Made by a program: the position numbers and the translations under genes. 64,000 nucleotides of DNA from Bedellia somnulentella (Eukaryota; Arthropoda; Insecta; Lepidoptera; Bedelliidae). Below the pieces are notes generated by a model that saw only the letters and a program-made list of their open reading frames with translations, had not been told where the DNA came from and ran no database searches. Shown here one piece after another: positions 21,259 through 32,149 of the stretch; the first letter of the stretch is position 1, and the number at the start of each line of letters is the position of its first letter. The DNA lies in assembly GCA_963576735.1 (NCBI GenBank), contig OY755184.1, positions 186,001 to 250,000 of the forward strand, written 5' to 3'.

Positions 21259-22984
21259 GTATTAGTTAGTTACGAGGGTTTCCTCACAAATTCTATAGCT
21301 GCCCCTGTGACATCGAGTCTGTAACGTCTCTTCAGACCTATACTAACATTTTGTATGTTTCATGGTGGTTAACCTCACTAATAAACATGCGCTACCACAC
21401 GTCTCATGCTACTGACAGACACAAGGTTCAGGCACTCTTATTAGACCTTAAAATTGCTGTGACCCGTTATACCGCAGTGTAATGGGAATTTCACAAAGAC
21501 GTAAGTGTAATAACTGCGTCTCTAATATCTTTAACTATCCAAAGATCAGAACTGTAATAGTGACCCTCGATAAAAATCATACCATCTACAGGAACTATTA
21601 AGATTTTAACCGATCCCACGCTGACAGTATGTCCAATCCAATTTAAGTCCTAAGATAAAATTTGCCCTCAGACGTTCTAGGAAGTATCGATATGTTTGGT
21701 AGAGTTAATAGCCCTGCAATGGCTTAAAGGATATACGGTGTGACTTGTATATAACGTAATCGAGCGTAAGGATATGTGACGGTTATATAACTTGTTTGCA
21801 GCTTATAGAAGCGCTGGATGCACAATGAGCTGGTAATGTGTTAGCGAGGCGGAGTCGAAAGTGAGAGTGAACCGGAATGGCCCAAACCCGCCGAGCCACT
21901 TCTGTAATACACTCTTTGGAGCCACCCGTTCGATTCCGTACCTTCGCGTACAGGGGGATTGGTGACATCATATCTGGTTTTGGTTACTACCGTGTCTTTA
22001 TCGGGACTTAAAAAGTTTATTTAAAGCCTGTCACTAAATACTCTAGATTTAGACACAATTTTGCATGAACTTATATTTTAATTTTAAGAAAGAATGAAAG
22101 ATTAACAAAATTATGGGATTGTTTTCGTGGCGATAGCAGAGATACAACCTAACTGACAAAGAAAGTACCGACATCGCCTATGAAAGTAACCGTGGAGGCA
22201 CGTCAAATATACATATATACTGCCAATAGTACACATTAAATAAGCTAATACTGTTAGCTACCAACTAACCAATTAATATTTAATTTAATTAGTACATTTT
22301 ATTTCATTCAGCATCCTTTCCTTTCACCATCATTTACTGCCTTGACTTATGATCTTTGCGCAGAAATTTTATTGCAACTATCACTTTCATAGTTTTATGC
22401 ACTACGGGACGAAGCAATAATTAAATTTGTTACATATATTTATATTGTTATAAAGTTTTTCAATTAATACCACCATGACACGATTATATTCCTGTAATTG
22501 ATTAGTGCGTGCTGCTTACATTCATAAAGTCACTTAAAGTTGATGTTGTTGACGTCACCTGATGCTAAGAAATGAGGTCTTTTACAATTCTTAAACTCAA
22601 GCAAAATCAATACATCCCCTTTTTCAACGTTCTCTTTCTATGGAGTACCAAATCCTTGTTTTTTATTGTACCTAATAAGGTAAGAGATTATAATACCATT
22701 AACAAAATAAATCAGCCTATATGGTACATGTGAGTGTTTGCCATACAAGTGAATTCCGTGAGCGCGTATGACGTCACAGCGCTCACACGTCGAGCTTACT
22801 GCTTTTGATAATTATAGTCGGCCGCCCTAGCCTGGAGACTGGGCTGCTCTTTCACTTTCAAAATAGCTCGAGGCAAATAACTTAATTTACGTACAAATAT
22901 TCGTCAACGAAACTATTAGCAATATTAAACTCTATAATATAACAGGTATAATTATTAACAACACAAGATAGATGCTGCTATGAA
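21259..22984. other. AT-rich intron with two GC-richer patches
   Basis: 21780-21975 is GC-richer with a 62-codon minus frame and a small palindrome (TACCTTCGCGTA region); no domain is recognised. 22758-22786 is a CRE-centred palindrome. No repeat copies are recognised in between. Confidence 0.4.
22758..22786. promoter_or_regulatory. Palindrome centred on a CRE (TGACGTCA)
   Basis: GTGAGCGC (22758-22765) and GCGCTCAC (22779-22786) are perfect inverted arms around TGACGTCA (22769-22776), the consensus site for CREB/ATF bZIP dimers. It lies in a GC-rich islet inside the long intron. A regulatory role is inference. Confidence 0.35.
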
Positions 22985-23217
22985 TGCTGTGTAGTGTCGG
23001 CTTAGCATACCAAACCACTGCCCCATATCTGCCGGTGGGTGTACGTAAGTGGCGACTAACGGTATTGGGGCTTATAAGAGATTTTTGGGCGATGAGGTTG
23101 GAGACCCATCACCAACAACCTTTCTTTCACCATCTTTTCCCCACGCACTTTATGATCCCCTAGTTCTGGCTACCTCCTCAAGGGATTTATAGCTGTGAGT
23201 ATATGTATGTATGTAAA
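22985..23217 (+). repeat. SINE-A copy, full length
   Basis: Intact order from GCTGTGTAGTGTCGGCTTAG to AGCTGTGAGTATATG and the TATG tail; about 20 bases of the CAACTTCCAAAAGTGGCTGAG block are missing. Confidence 0.85.
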
Positions 23218-23902
23218 AAATGAAGCTTTTAAGAATATCATGTGATAGCTGACATGAGCACAGCCAATCAATCACAAGAAACTTCGTTTGGTTTTAGTAC
23301 TGGAATATGCAACGATCATTTATTTATTGATCTTTTCAAATAGAACTAGGGTTTCATCGTGAGGGGATAATATAGACCTTTTGATAAATCAAGTTATATT
23401 ATTTACTTTTAAAATGAATATATGAATAAATACTTATGGCGACTATAATTTAATAGACGTGCATAATTTTCATTGGTTCTCTCATTTGAAAAAAGCGGTC
23501 AGATATAGTAATAAGGTGTCTGAAAGTATTTCTGACTTAGTAGTACTGTACCAGTAATCTAGCAAGCTATCAATTTGAAAAAAGTATTGATTTTAAAACC
23601 TCATGAAAACTCAGTTTTTGCAGCATTAATATAAATATTGTAATCTAGCAAAACATTGTGTCTGTTTTGCTTCAGCAACAGCGGCAAAAAGCATAGTTTA
23701 GATAAAAAACGGCACACTTCTCTTGTTTTACAATTACATAAGATTATTTAATTATTGAAAGGCACGTTTAACTTTGATACCTGTAATAAGAAAAACAGGC
23801 TAAGTGCGAGTCGGCTTGCGCCATAATATTTTATTACTTCATAATTTTTCAATCCGCTTAATTAATTATTTTATTTTAAGTAGGTTTTATTAGTCATATA
23901 TG

Positions 23903-23962
23903 ATCTTTGGGGTAGATCAATGTCCAGCATTGGTCTTTTGGCTGGTGATGATGATGATTGAA
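23903..23962 (+). repeat. RTE-like 3' end with (GAT)n tail
   Basis: GGGGTAGATCAATGTCCAGC, then ATTGGTCTTTTGGCTGG and (TGA)n. The same C-terminal codons plus tail (GTCCAGCAGTGGAC... followed by TGATGATG) are among the commonest RTE-type 3' ends in moths. Confidence 0.6.
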
Positions 23963-25179
23963 ATACTCATGAACTTGGATATTCCTTTTTATGTCAATCC
24001 TGTAATAACTAGTAAGTAGATGTTTCAAATGACTTTCCGTTGTAGTCATCAATATCGAGCAAAACAAATAACGTTTGTTGCATGAGAGCCTCCTTCTATT
24101 TGTATTTTATTCTAGTATTTGATTTTAAAAGTGAATAAATTATATACTTATCCATGTTTATTTCAAACTTCTATCTTGATTGAAACGTTTCAGTGGAAAT
24201 AAGCAAAAAAGTATCGTTTTGTATGAAAAATCCCAAAAATGTATTGTAATACGCGGGTAGGCCACTTCTTTGTAATCGAACCCCTCAGAAAATTTTCACA
24301 GTGATCAAGTGAACATTGATAAGTGTCATAAGGGCTTGCATGTCGTGATCAAACCTACCATTGAGGAATAATCACCGAAAAACTATTTTTTCCAAGTCAA
24401 AAGAAAAAAGTTAATGGTTTCTTATTTAAAGCGTGGCTTAAAACTTTAGACCGACTGCACAGACAGTAAGAAGACTGAGGTTGACCTATCTCGTTCAGCT
24501 CAATTAATTTCAATCGTAATTTGCATTGAAGTCCTAGTTTTCATTTTAACATCTTACTATGAAGGCTCAAGCCGACGGATCGATGCACAGTCAGCAGAGC
24601 TTTAGTAATCGAGCCCAGTTTAAACTTATGGTTCGGAACCCTGAAAATGTTTTGTTTTTGTCACCGCGATAATAATTATGTATTTTAAAAAAAGAACAAA
24701 ATGTAACACGGATTACACGGTTGAGTTGTTACTTTAAGTTAATGTATTTTTTTTATTTTAACAGGTTATAACCGGATTGTTGGTAATAAGTTTCCAACCA
24801 CATCAACGAAAGGAAAATTCAATAACAAAGAGCTATTAATTAATACCGCAGTGTTTACCTGACCTAAGCTATACTTACGGGCCATGGCTATACTAAACTA
24901 TCCCGAAAAATGTGCTTTGGATTCAAGAGTCACAATTGTTTTATCTAGGTTGAAATCTTGACATTATTTTATCATTATATAATTTCATCAAATCGCTTAG
25001 GGATTTAATCAATTCCCAAGTTTGATCATATCCCTGCGACACATACGTATAAACTAAAGCTTGCTAGAACAAATAAGAACTGCAGACACACAAGTACACA
25101 TGAAAACTGTGTAATTACTTATTAATAGATACATTACACGGTAGTCTGGTTACAAAACCATTGTGAAGTCGCACAATCG

Positions 25180-25335
25180 ATAACCAAACAATGCGGCGAA
25201 CAGAGCTACGTAACGCGTGGCGGCTACCTACCACACCGCTACCCAACTACTCATATCACACATACTTACTTTTACGCGCCATTTACTACATCAGGGATTT
25301 TCGCACGCCCGCCGCCCGAGCGTGGACGCATTTCA
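25180..25335 (-). other. GC-rich islet ending at a GTAAGT donor
   Basis: Minus strand: a CpG-rich stretch (CGCTCGGGCGGCGGGCGTGC) leads into GCGCGTAAAA|GTAAGTATG at about 25268-25261. It could be a non-coding alternative first exon of the host gene, but there is no initiator evidence and the frame across it stops at the donor. Confidence 0.22.
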
Positions 25336-25751
25336 ACTTGTGAACTGTTAAATCAATTCTTTTATAATGTTCGATTATTTGTACAGTAAGATTTGGTTAT
25401 TATTTCAAAACTTTATTAGTTCAAAATCCATCATCATGACATCATTACTTTTTGGCAAAAATATTGCTTTTGAAAGTAGTTATTGTTGTTTTTTTTAATT
25501 TATCAATATTTCGCCGCACATGTTAATTTATGCAATTTTTAAGTAGCGGAATATTTTTTAGTCCATTGACGTAATCTATCTATGCTCAGCCCTAATGGCA
25601 TTCAGGATGAATGTTACTAAGACTTATTCTATGTTTCTTCGGAAGTTGTCGCTTTCTGGTGAAAGGTTATTTATATATCGTCTAAGTTGTTTCTGATACA
25701 TCATTAAGTTACTATTTTAAAGTGATCAACCGGAAGTATCGAGACATCCCT

Positions 25752-26170
25752 GATACATACATACATATACTCACGGCTATAAATCCCTAGAAGGTGTAAC
25801 CAGAGCTAAGGAATTATAAATTAGAATGAAGGAATTAGAAATACCTCAGCCACTTTTGGAAACTTGTGTGGGGAAAAGATAGTAAAAAAAAGGTGGTTGG
25901 CGATGGGTCTACAACCACATCGCCCAAAAATCCCTTAAAAACCCCCAATACCGTTAGTCGCCTCTTACGTACACCCACCGCAAGAAATAGGGTAGTGCTC
26001 TTCTAACGCCCGATTTCTGAATTGAGTATTCCAGCTGAGAACTTTAGAATCGTTTTGTCTAATTCAGTTGTTAAGATTTCAATGCGACAGAACGATACTT
26101 AAGTTGTTCTCAGCTGGAATAATTAATTCAGAAATCGGTCGTAAGCCGACACTATACAACAGAGCCGACA
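25752..26170 (-). repeat. SINE-A copy interrupted by a MITE
   Basis: Full-length SINE-A with tail at the left and GCCGACACTATACA at the right. The sequence TTCTAA-GCCGAC is split by a 135-bp element (26007-26141) plus a 3-bp duplication. A local duplication of GGAATTA..AAATTAGAATGAA is seen near 25812-25840. Confidence 0.85.
26007..26141. mobile_element. MITE with ~38-bp terminal inverted repeats, TAA duplication
   Basis: Left end CGCCCGATTTCTGAATTGAG and the reverse complement of the right end CGACCGATTTCTGAATTAAT begin inverted repeats that continue through TATTCCAGCTGAGAAC with about four mismatches in 38. TAA at 26004-26006 and 26142-26144 is a target duplication inside a SINE-A whose empty sequence is known from other copies. 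A 3-bp TAA duplication fits the PIF/Harbinger type (TWA). There is no coding capacity. Confidence 0.8.
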
Positions 26171-26385
26171 TTAGACATCACTGTCGGTTGTGGTGATACT
26201 TTGTAAGTATTTGGTAATATCTTATACTGATTGATTCTTTTGGATCGTTTGCGATTGATTGTTCAAGCATTGATTACGATATCATCCACAACTACCATCC
26301 TTAAACTATGTTTCTTTGGCTGGTAGCTTCGGTTTTAAGTTTATGATGAAAACTCCGTGTAATTGCATGATTGAGTGATGATTCC

Positions 26386-26416
26386 AATGTCTTACCTGAA
26401 ACAAGAAAATAAATGA
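26386..26416 (-). other. Candidate recursive-splicing ratchet point
   Basis: On the minus strand TTTATTTTCTTGTTTCAG is followed at once by GTAAGA: a strong 3' splice site abutting a 5' splice site with no exon between (junction 26396/26395). This is the zero-nucleotide-exon layout described for Drosophila long introns, where the intron is removed in steps. It has the orientation of the host gene and lies 28 kb downstream of exon 1 and 21 kb upstream of exon 2. No other junction of comparable quality was found by eye in the intron. Confidence 0.5.
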
Positions 26417-27413
26417 TTATAGTTTTTTATGCTATGGTATTTTTAAAATCGTACAAAACCCGTTATTTACTGGAATGAAGTGTAAACAAACTTATTTTTA
26501 AAGAAAAGAAAAGTAATAAGTTATCTCATAGATGTACCTACTAAAAAATCCGTTTTTTACGTTACTAAAAAAACGTTTTTTAGTGCATCTATGGTTATCT
26601 CCTATTTCTGTCGAACATCCTGCTACTTCTATGACCTACCCTTCACGTATCCACTTGTTGCCAGATACTTTTGGCCAGTACCTATATGGATGTATGGACA
26701 TTGTGTGTTTTCTTTAAATGTTATCACTCATTACCTTAAAGGAAATATTTGTGAAATTCATCAAATATTCTCGAAGAAAACTAGGAAAGGAAGTATAAAT
26801 TTTTATTACCAAATAGTTACGAATCAACAAATATGTAATAAAAATCAGGTTTAACTGTTAAGTAACATCGTAAAAGTAGCAGTAGTAAACATGGATTCGG
26901 ACCGCACCCTCGTGATGTCAATAGAAAGCGGACACGATCATCCGCGAGTGTGTGTGTGTGACGTAACGACCAAACCAAACCGGCCAATAACCTGACGACA
27001 GCCCAAAGCTTTCCATTTTCAAAATGAGTTTTTAAATTCTTCCTTTCTTTCCTTTTCCTCTTTTCTTTCATTCCTTTTTTTCAACCTAGTCACGGTTACC
27101 TAAAATGGTTGCCAGAGATTTTAATTAAATATTTCTCTGCGTAATTCTCCCGTCATACCTAGTCTTTTAAACGTGTATAACAAATACGTCAAAAAACTTT
27201 GACTTAATATTATGAATAACTAATTTGTGCGAAGATAGACACACTATTTTACAGATAGCTAGCTAGATACTATTAGCTGCTCACGAAGCCCAAGCCGAAG
27301 GCGAAAGCTATAAAAATGATATAAATGTAAATTTATGAGGAAGTAAGTTGACAAAATAATTCAACATCACTGTCCCCCAAAAGGTATTTGGTTGCCATTC
27401 AAGACTCAAACAC
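26417..27413. other. AT-rich intron, no gene
   Basis: No recognised repeat. 27035-27070 is a pyrimidine-rich tract on the plus strand followed by TTTTTCAACCTAG, an acceptor-like end in antisense to the host gene; no exon follows. Confidence 0.35.
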
Positions 27414-27695
27414 TCAAACGTTCACAACGAATATCCCCGAAGGGATTGGCATAGGTGCTAATACTTCTGAACATCACGTGACATTGTCACCTGGTGTTCA
27501 GAGTACCCACGTTTTTCTTGGGCAGCTCACCATGTTCTCTCTCACCGCTAACAACCATGATAAATTTACCACACATACCTATGTCTTTAAAAAAGACTAA
27601 TTGGTGTAGACCCGACCCGGGATTAGAACACTAGTCTTCTGCACTATAAGCGGTGTTCTACCCGTTGAGCTTTCATCATGCAGCTCAATAATTGC
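27414..27695 (-). repeat. SINE-B copy (subfamily II), diverged
   Basis: CGTTCACAACGAATATCCCC, then CAACCATGATAAATTTACC and CTAATTGGTGTAGACCCGAC, with a head whose middle differs from subfamily I. Its central part (ACATTGTCACCTGGTGTTCA) matches the copy at 55095. Confidence 0.75.
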
Positions 27696-28249
27696 CCCCT
27701 GAGGTGATGATGATTCATTTTTACGTGAAATTGACGACTGTTCTTGGATCACGGCAATTTTCAACTAGTAACAAGATTTAGCTTGCAACCATACCTAAAC
27801 CCATTGAAAGTGGTTATAATATTCTCTACCAAACTATTGATATCAACAAATAAATATTTAACCATAATGAATGCACAAAACGTATAACATAATATCCTCA
27901 ATACACATACTTGTAAAAACTCATTAATAATTAATAGCTCTACCTTTCTATGTGGTGCTTCTTAAACCCGTTACTCAAACGACACTCGTGACAGACATAC
28001 AAAAAGGCATTACACCTCTATCAATCACCGCTCATTCATTCACAACCATTCGCTGTCGCAATACCAAACTAAGTGGCTGCACATCATGTACATGAAAGAG
28101 ATCTTTTCAATGGCCTGCGTTTTGTTTGTTCAAACTAATTTGTTTTAATTTATTAAACAAAGAGCAGCCACGAGTTTTAGTAATTGGTTTATTGCGATTG
28201 AGAAACCTAGGATGTAGGCTGCAGCCACGTTATTAAATAGATAAATAAT
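27696..28249. other. No recognised feature
   Basis: AT-rich intron with short frames only. Confidence 0.4.
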
Positions 28250-28840
28250 GAAATGAAATGATTTATTTGTGCAGTAAATACAGGTTCAAAAAAGTTGTTG
28301 GTTACATAATTTCAGTCCATTACTGTATTTTGCCATTGACGGCGTCTGAAGTTTGATTGGTACAACATTATTTATATTATTTAAATGTATGAAACAAATG
28401 TACAAATTATTATTAAATTCCAAAATAATTAAATTACAAGTTATAAGAAAATACAAATTAGAATAAGAATAAATGTAAACAATATCTTAAACTATTTCAC
28501 CAAGCAGCTCAAATTAAGTTTAATACTTGTCACAGATCACAATTATCCAGAAAATCCTTTACTGAATAAAAACAGCGGCCTATTAGGTAGCTAAACAGAT
28601 CTTTTTTAAAAATTGACAAGGTTTTCTCTCTCATTTCTGCACTTAATGTATTGTAGACAGTAATTGCCATAAAATATGAATTTTTCCTACACAAAGCTAA
28701 TTTGCTACAGGATGGGGCTGCAATAAAATTTTGTTTCACGCAACTTCTTATTGGTCGAGTGGCAGGTGGAGTCAATTCAAAAAGACTTATGTTTTTGTGG
28801 ACAAACAAACATATTTCAAATATATATAGACATGGAAGTG
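28250..28840 (-). mobile_element. LINE 3' end, 5'-truncated
   Basis: C-terminal ORF2 codons followed by a 3' UTR of about 280 bases that ends GCACAAATAAATCATTTCAT with an (ATTTC)n tail at about 28260-28245. It differs in the UTR from the LINE copies at 10055, 19620, 32930 and 60938, so it is a separate family of the Jockey/CR1 type. Confidence 0.65.
28530..28830 (-). pseudogene. LINE ORF2 C-terminal fragment
   Basis: About 95 residues. After FVHKN and TPPATRPIRSCVKQNF comes the C-terminal box SYFMAITVYNTLSAEMREK (aligning with the usual F..RA...WN.LP) and FKKDLFSYLIG. These are the last codons of a Jockey/CR1-like reverse transcriptase; the catalytic region is absent. Confidence 0.65.
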
Positions 28841-29599
28841 GAAGAATTTTTAAATAATTAAAAATTAAATTTAATTAAACAGCTCGTAAATCTTTGTATA
28901 AGCTGCATACACAAAAAAGTATGTACTCCGTTTGAAAAATAAGTCTAAAAACTAAAACCGAACGATGTAAAGAGGACACTAAAAAAAACCTAACAAAAAT
29001 GCAATCCTAAAAAATACAGAAATGCATTGTAGAGTAGAATAGTGCGTGGTCACACCTAGAATATGCCTATCATGTCCATTTTTTATTATATTATTATATT
29101 CATCTGAATATACACACATACATACCAGTCATAATCATAACAATAAAAGGTAAAAATAAGACGTCGGTTCTAATTATTGCCAAAACTGCGTAGAAGGTTA
29201 AATTTTTACACATCGTCATCAACAACATCGTTAATTTTCCGAGTGAATTCATCTATTTATATGTATCTGTCGCATAATGGTAACATCATTGACCGTACTC
29301 GTATATCTAACAAGGATCAAATGTTTGTTCCTTCGAGAATAAAAAAACATAAAAACAATCAAATTAAATTTAAATCGTATAAGTTCAATGCTTTCTGTAC
29401 GCCAGCCATTTCTTGTATCTCTGAAAGTAAATTTGCATTCCAGTCATCTTTGTTTGGTCGGTTCAGTGAAATGGCTTGACATTATAATTCTGTGCGCGCA
29501 AGTTCTTTGAGTCACGGGAAGTACATATTTGAATCAATTCGTTTGCTTGTGCACAGTTTCTAAGTTAAACAGAGTACAATATTATATACATTATACACG

Positions 29600-30045
29600 A
29601 TAGAAGAAGGAATGTTAAGATGGTTCGGCAATAGAAAGGATGGATGAAAATAAAGTAGCAATAGAGATTTCTACTGACAATATGGATGGTATTGTTAGTA
29701 GAGGACGGCCCCGTAAAACGTTTCCAGAAGAGCAAGCACGAGCGCTATTTTATCGACACGATAACGGTTAGAACGAGATGGCAGTATACGATACTAAGTA
29801 AGTGCGTAAGAGATGGCTGCTTTATCCCACGCGATAACTAGTTTAAACATGGTTCGTGCTTGCCCAGCAGATTGAAAACGTTCTTACTCGTATAAAGGCG
29901 GGGCTCCGAAGTGTGAAGAATAAAAGACATAAAAGAGCATGTATGAGAAGAATTATGAATGTAAGGGAAGCAAGAGAGGTTTATCAAGATCGTGTTAAGT
30001 GGCGATCGATAGTCTCGGCCTACCCCAATGAAAATTGGCTGTGAA
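29600..30045 (+). mobile_element. RTE-like LINE fragment interrupted by a small MITE
   Basis: AGGAATGTTAAGATGGTTCG, GAGGACGGCCCCGTAAAACG and, after a ~136-bp interruption, CGATCGATAGTCTCGGCCTA give the C-terminal ORF codons and 3' hairpin of the RTE-like family. The tandem tail is lost (ends ...AATTGGCTGTGAAC). Frameshifts and a deletion of GGGCACA near 29628 disable the frame. Confidence 0.78.
29728..29863. mobile_element. Short MITE inside the RTE-like fragment
   Basis: Left GAGCAAGCACGAGC and right end in reverse complement GGGCAAGCACGAAC share a ~10-bp inverted core (GCAAGCACGA). CCAG flanks it at 29724-29727 and 29864-29867 and the LINE codons continue on both sides. Class unknown. Confidence 0.5.
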
Positions 30046-30302
30046 CTACAAACGTTAACATAAACTCATACAATGATGCATTTTTTTCATTCTACTCGAT
30101 ACAGGTGTACAGAGTATCAATAGATTTTAAATCTATACCTAAAAGATACTTATACCTAAAAACAGAACTTGGATAGCAATATACCAAAATCTAAAAGTAA
30201 TATCTAATAACATTCCAAACACAAAAGTTTTCACTCATGCAGTTATTTGGCTGGAGGTCGGGGACTAACACCAACTAACCTTTACTTGTAAGTTTTTAAG
30301 AC

Positions 30303-30653
30303 AACCGTGATAGCCCAGTGGGTAGAACACTTGGTTATCGTGCAAGCGACTAGTGTTCGAATCCTGGGTCAGGCCTACACCAATTTGTCTTTTCTAAAGA
30401 CATATGTGTGGTTAATTTATCATGGTTGTTAACGGTGAGGGAAAACATCGTGAGGAAACCCACATGGCTGAGTTGTACTTAGTCATGTGACAGTGTATTC
30501 GTACAAAACGGCGATAGGCCTGCCCCCTATCACGTGAGTACACTGTCCATGCAAAACGTGGGTACTCTGAACAAGTCACGTGATGTTCAGAAGTATTAGT
30601 ACCTCTGCCAACCCCTTCGGGGATATTCGGCGTGAACGTTTATGTTATGTTAT
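30303..30653 (+). repeat. SINE-B copy (subfamily II) with 11-bp TSD
   Basis: GTTTTTAAGAC flanks it (30292-30302 and 30654-30664). Boxes: TAGCCCAGTGGGTAGAA and GTGTTCGAATCCTGG. The stretch between the boxes (ACTTGGTTATCGTGCAAGCG) is unlike that of subfamily I, while the body and 3' hairpin are nearly the same. Confidence 0.9.
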
Positions 30654-31020
30654 GTTTTTAAGACCTCTCAACTCTGAAAACTTACTTAGTAATTTCTAAA
30701 AACTAAGCTCTGGCGTCAAAAAGAAAATTAAATTAAAAATATATTTTATTGATTATAAATTTATCATAATCTCTTACATTTTGCATACAACGGCTACTGT
30801 TTTCCGCAAAACTGGTCTAACAGACTACAGACACCGCATAGAAAGTTAGTAATGACTTGCGGTATTGGATACTCTATTACCCACTCGACAAAACTTTTCT
30901 TTGTACATCAGACACACAACGAGTACTAGGAAACAAACATCTCTATTCGTCTTACAAATGTTCATCGTTAGAGTTCTTTAAATCTGTGACCGCAGTCCCA
31001 GATAAATGGAAACTATAAAT

Positions 31021-31210
31021 CATGTGTACTGCCGGCTTAGAGTGTGAGAGTGTGTTGCGTAAGAGGCGACTAAGGGGCGATTCGGTTGGAAACATCACCA
31101 ACAATACTTGATTCTACCGTCTGGTCCCCTATGAACTTTCACATGTGGTTTAGGAGTTGTTAGCTCTGAAGCTCTGGCTACCTCTTTTCGGGATTTATGG
31201 CCGTTAATAC
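31021..31210 (+). repeat. SINE-A copy, diverged
   Basis: TGCCGGCTTAGAGTG, GTAAGAGGCGACTAAGG, CATCACCAACAATACTT and GAAGCTCTGGCTACCTCTTT to ATGGCCGTTAATACATG; part of the middle is deleted. Confidence 0.65.
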
Positions 31211-31645
31211 ATGTAAAATTATTCTCAAGCTCAAAAATAAAATCCGTTTCAAAAAGCTCTACGCACAAACACTAGTCTAATAGCAATGATTAACAGCAAC
31301 TTCATTAAATACTAGTTAAGAACTCTTACTATTACACACAACAAATTATACATTACGAAATACCTATATTTATGTTACTAATCACCATACTACTTGTAAT
31401 TAAGGCTCGTCAAAAATATATGTTTTTAATTAATAAATGTCCGTAAGAAATTACACTCTCCTCTTTTGAAGCTTATAGCCGACCACTAGCTGTAGTGTAG
31501 TGGTTGGGTAGTTAGCTTGCAATTAATGTATTCACGTCATACTGTGTGGTAATATTGTACGTAGATAGTTAGAACATTAAGCTTTAGGTATGGGGTAATT
31601 GGAAGGTTTTAAACCAAGGAATAATGACAGAAAGAGTAGCTTCGT

Positions 31646-32090
31646 TAAATAAAAGATGTTATTAAAGGAAAGAAAAATTTCGACACTGGCGGGGTTCAAA
31701 CCCGCGACCTTCGGGTATACGCCCCCGTCGTATAATCCCCACATGAGGAATTCATGTCAAAAAACATTAAATTATGTGATAGTTACGCGTTTCCAACATT
31801 TGCATTCTATCTGAAAAGGTAGACAAGTGGCCGTCCGAATTAGTTAAAATTCGGAGGTAGGAAACGCAAACACTACTTGAACGTGTAAAAAAGAAACAAA
31901 GGATAGAGAAATTTCGCGCTGGATGCCAACTGACACTGTAGCTCAGTTAGCAGAGCGACGGGGGCGTATACCCGAAGGTCGCGGGCTCGAACCCCGCCAG
32001 TGTCGAAATTTTTCTTTCCTTTAATAACATCTTTTATTTATGAGTAATAATCCCCACATGAGGAATTCATGTCAAAAAACATTAAATTAA
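31646..32090. repeat. SINE-C copy 2: inverted tRNA-like modules with a shared tail
   Basis: Left arm 31646-31729 and right arm 31957-32040 are reverse complements over about 84 bp with two mismatches, each covering the 3' half of a tRNA-like module plus the tail TTTTTCTTTCCTTTAATAAC. The complete module is on the right (31932-32005). A ~42-bp segment beginning AATCCCCACATGAGGAATTC is repeated directly at about 31734-31776 and 32047-32089, so the copy is a composite of head-inverted and tail-duplicated parts. Confidence 0.65.
31932..32005 (+). ncRNA. tRNA-like cloverleaf of SINE-C (not a normal tRNA gene)
   Basis: Over 74 bases: acceptor GACACTG/CAGTGTC (7 bp), D stem GCTC/GAGC, T stem GCGGG/CCCGC with loop CTCGAAC, and a B-box-like sequence. 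The anticodon arm is off: only CGGG/CCCG pairs, around an 8-base loop GGCGTATA. Five good helical elements point to a tRNA origin. The odd loop, the palindromic setting and a second copy at 338-510 mark it as a SINE head. Confidence 0.55.
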
Positions 32091-32149
32091 GTAAATATTT
32101 ATTTTGAAACGAAATAAGTGAATTTTCTGTGAAAATTTAAAACCTCTAA

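Larger units (their letters stand above)
23218..25751. other. AT-rich intron
   Basis: Contains an RTE-like 3' end at 23903-23962 and a GC-rich islet at about 25180-25335. I recognise no other repeat or exon. Confidence 0.4.

Noticed and set aside
29177..29479. 100-codon plus-strand frame MPKLRRRLNF
   Set aside because: Low-complexity composition, no motif recognised, no flanking gene structure.
31932..32005. Functional tRNA gene
   Set aside because: The anticodon arm is malformed, the module sits in a fold-back repeat, and a second copy is similarly embedded; better explained as a SINE head.
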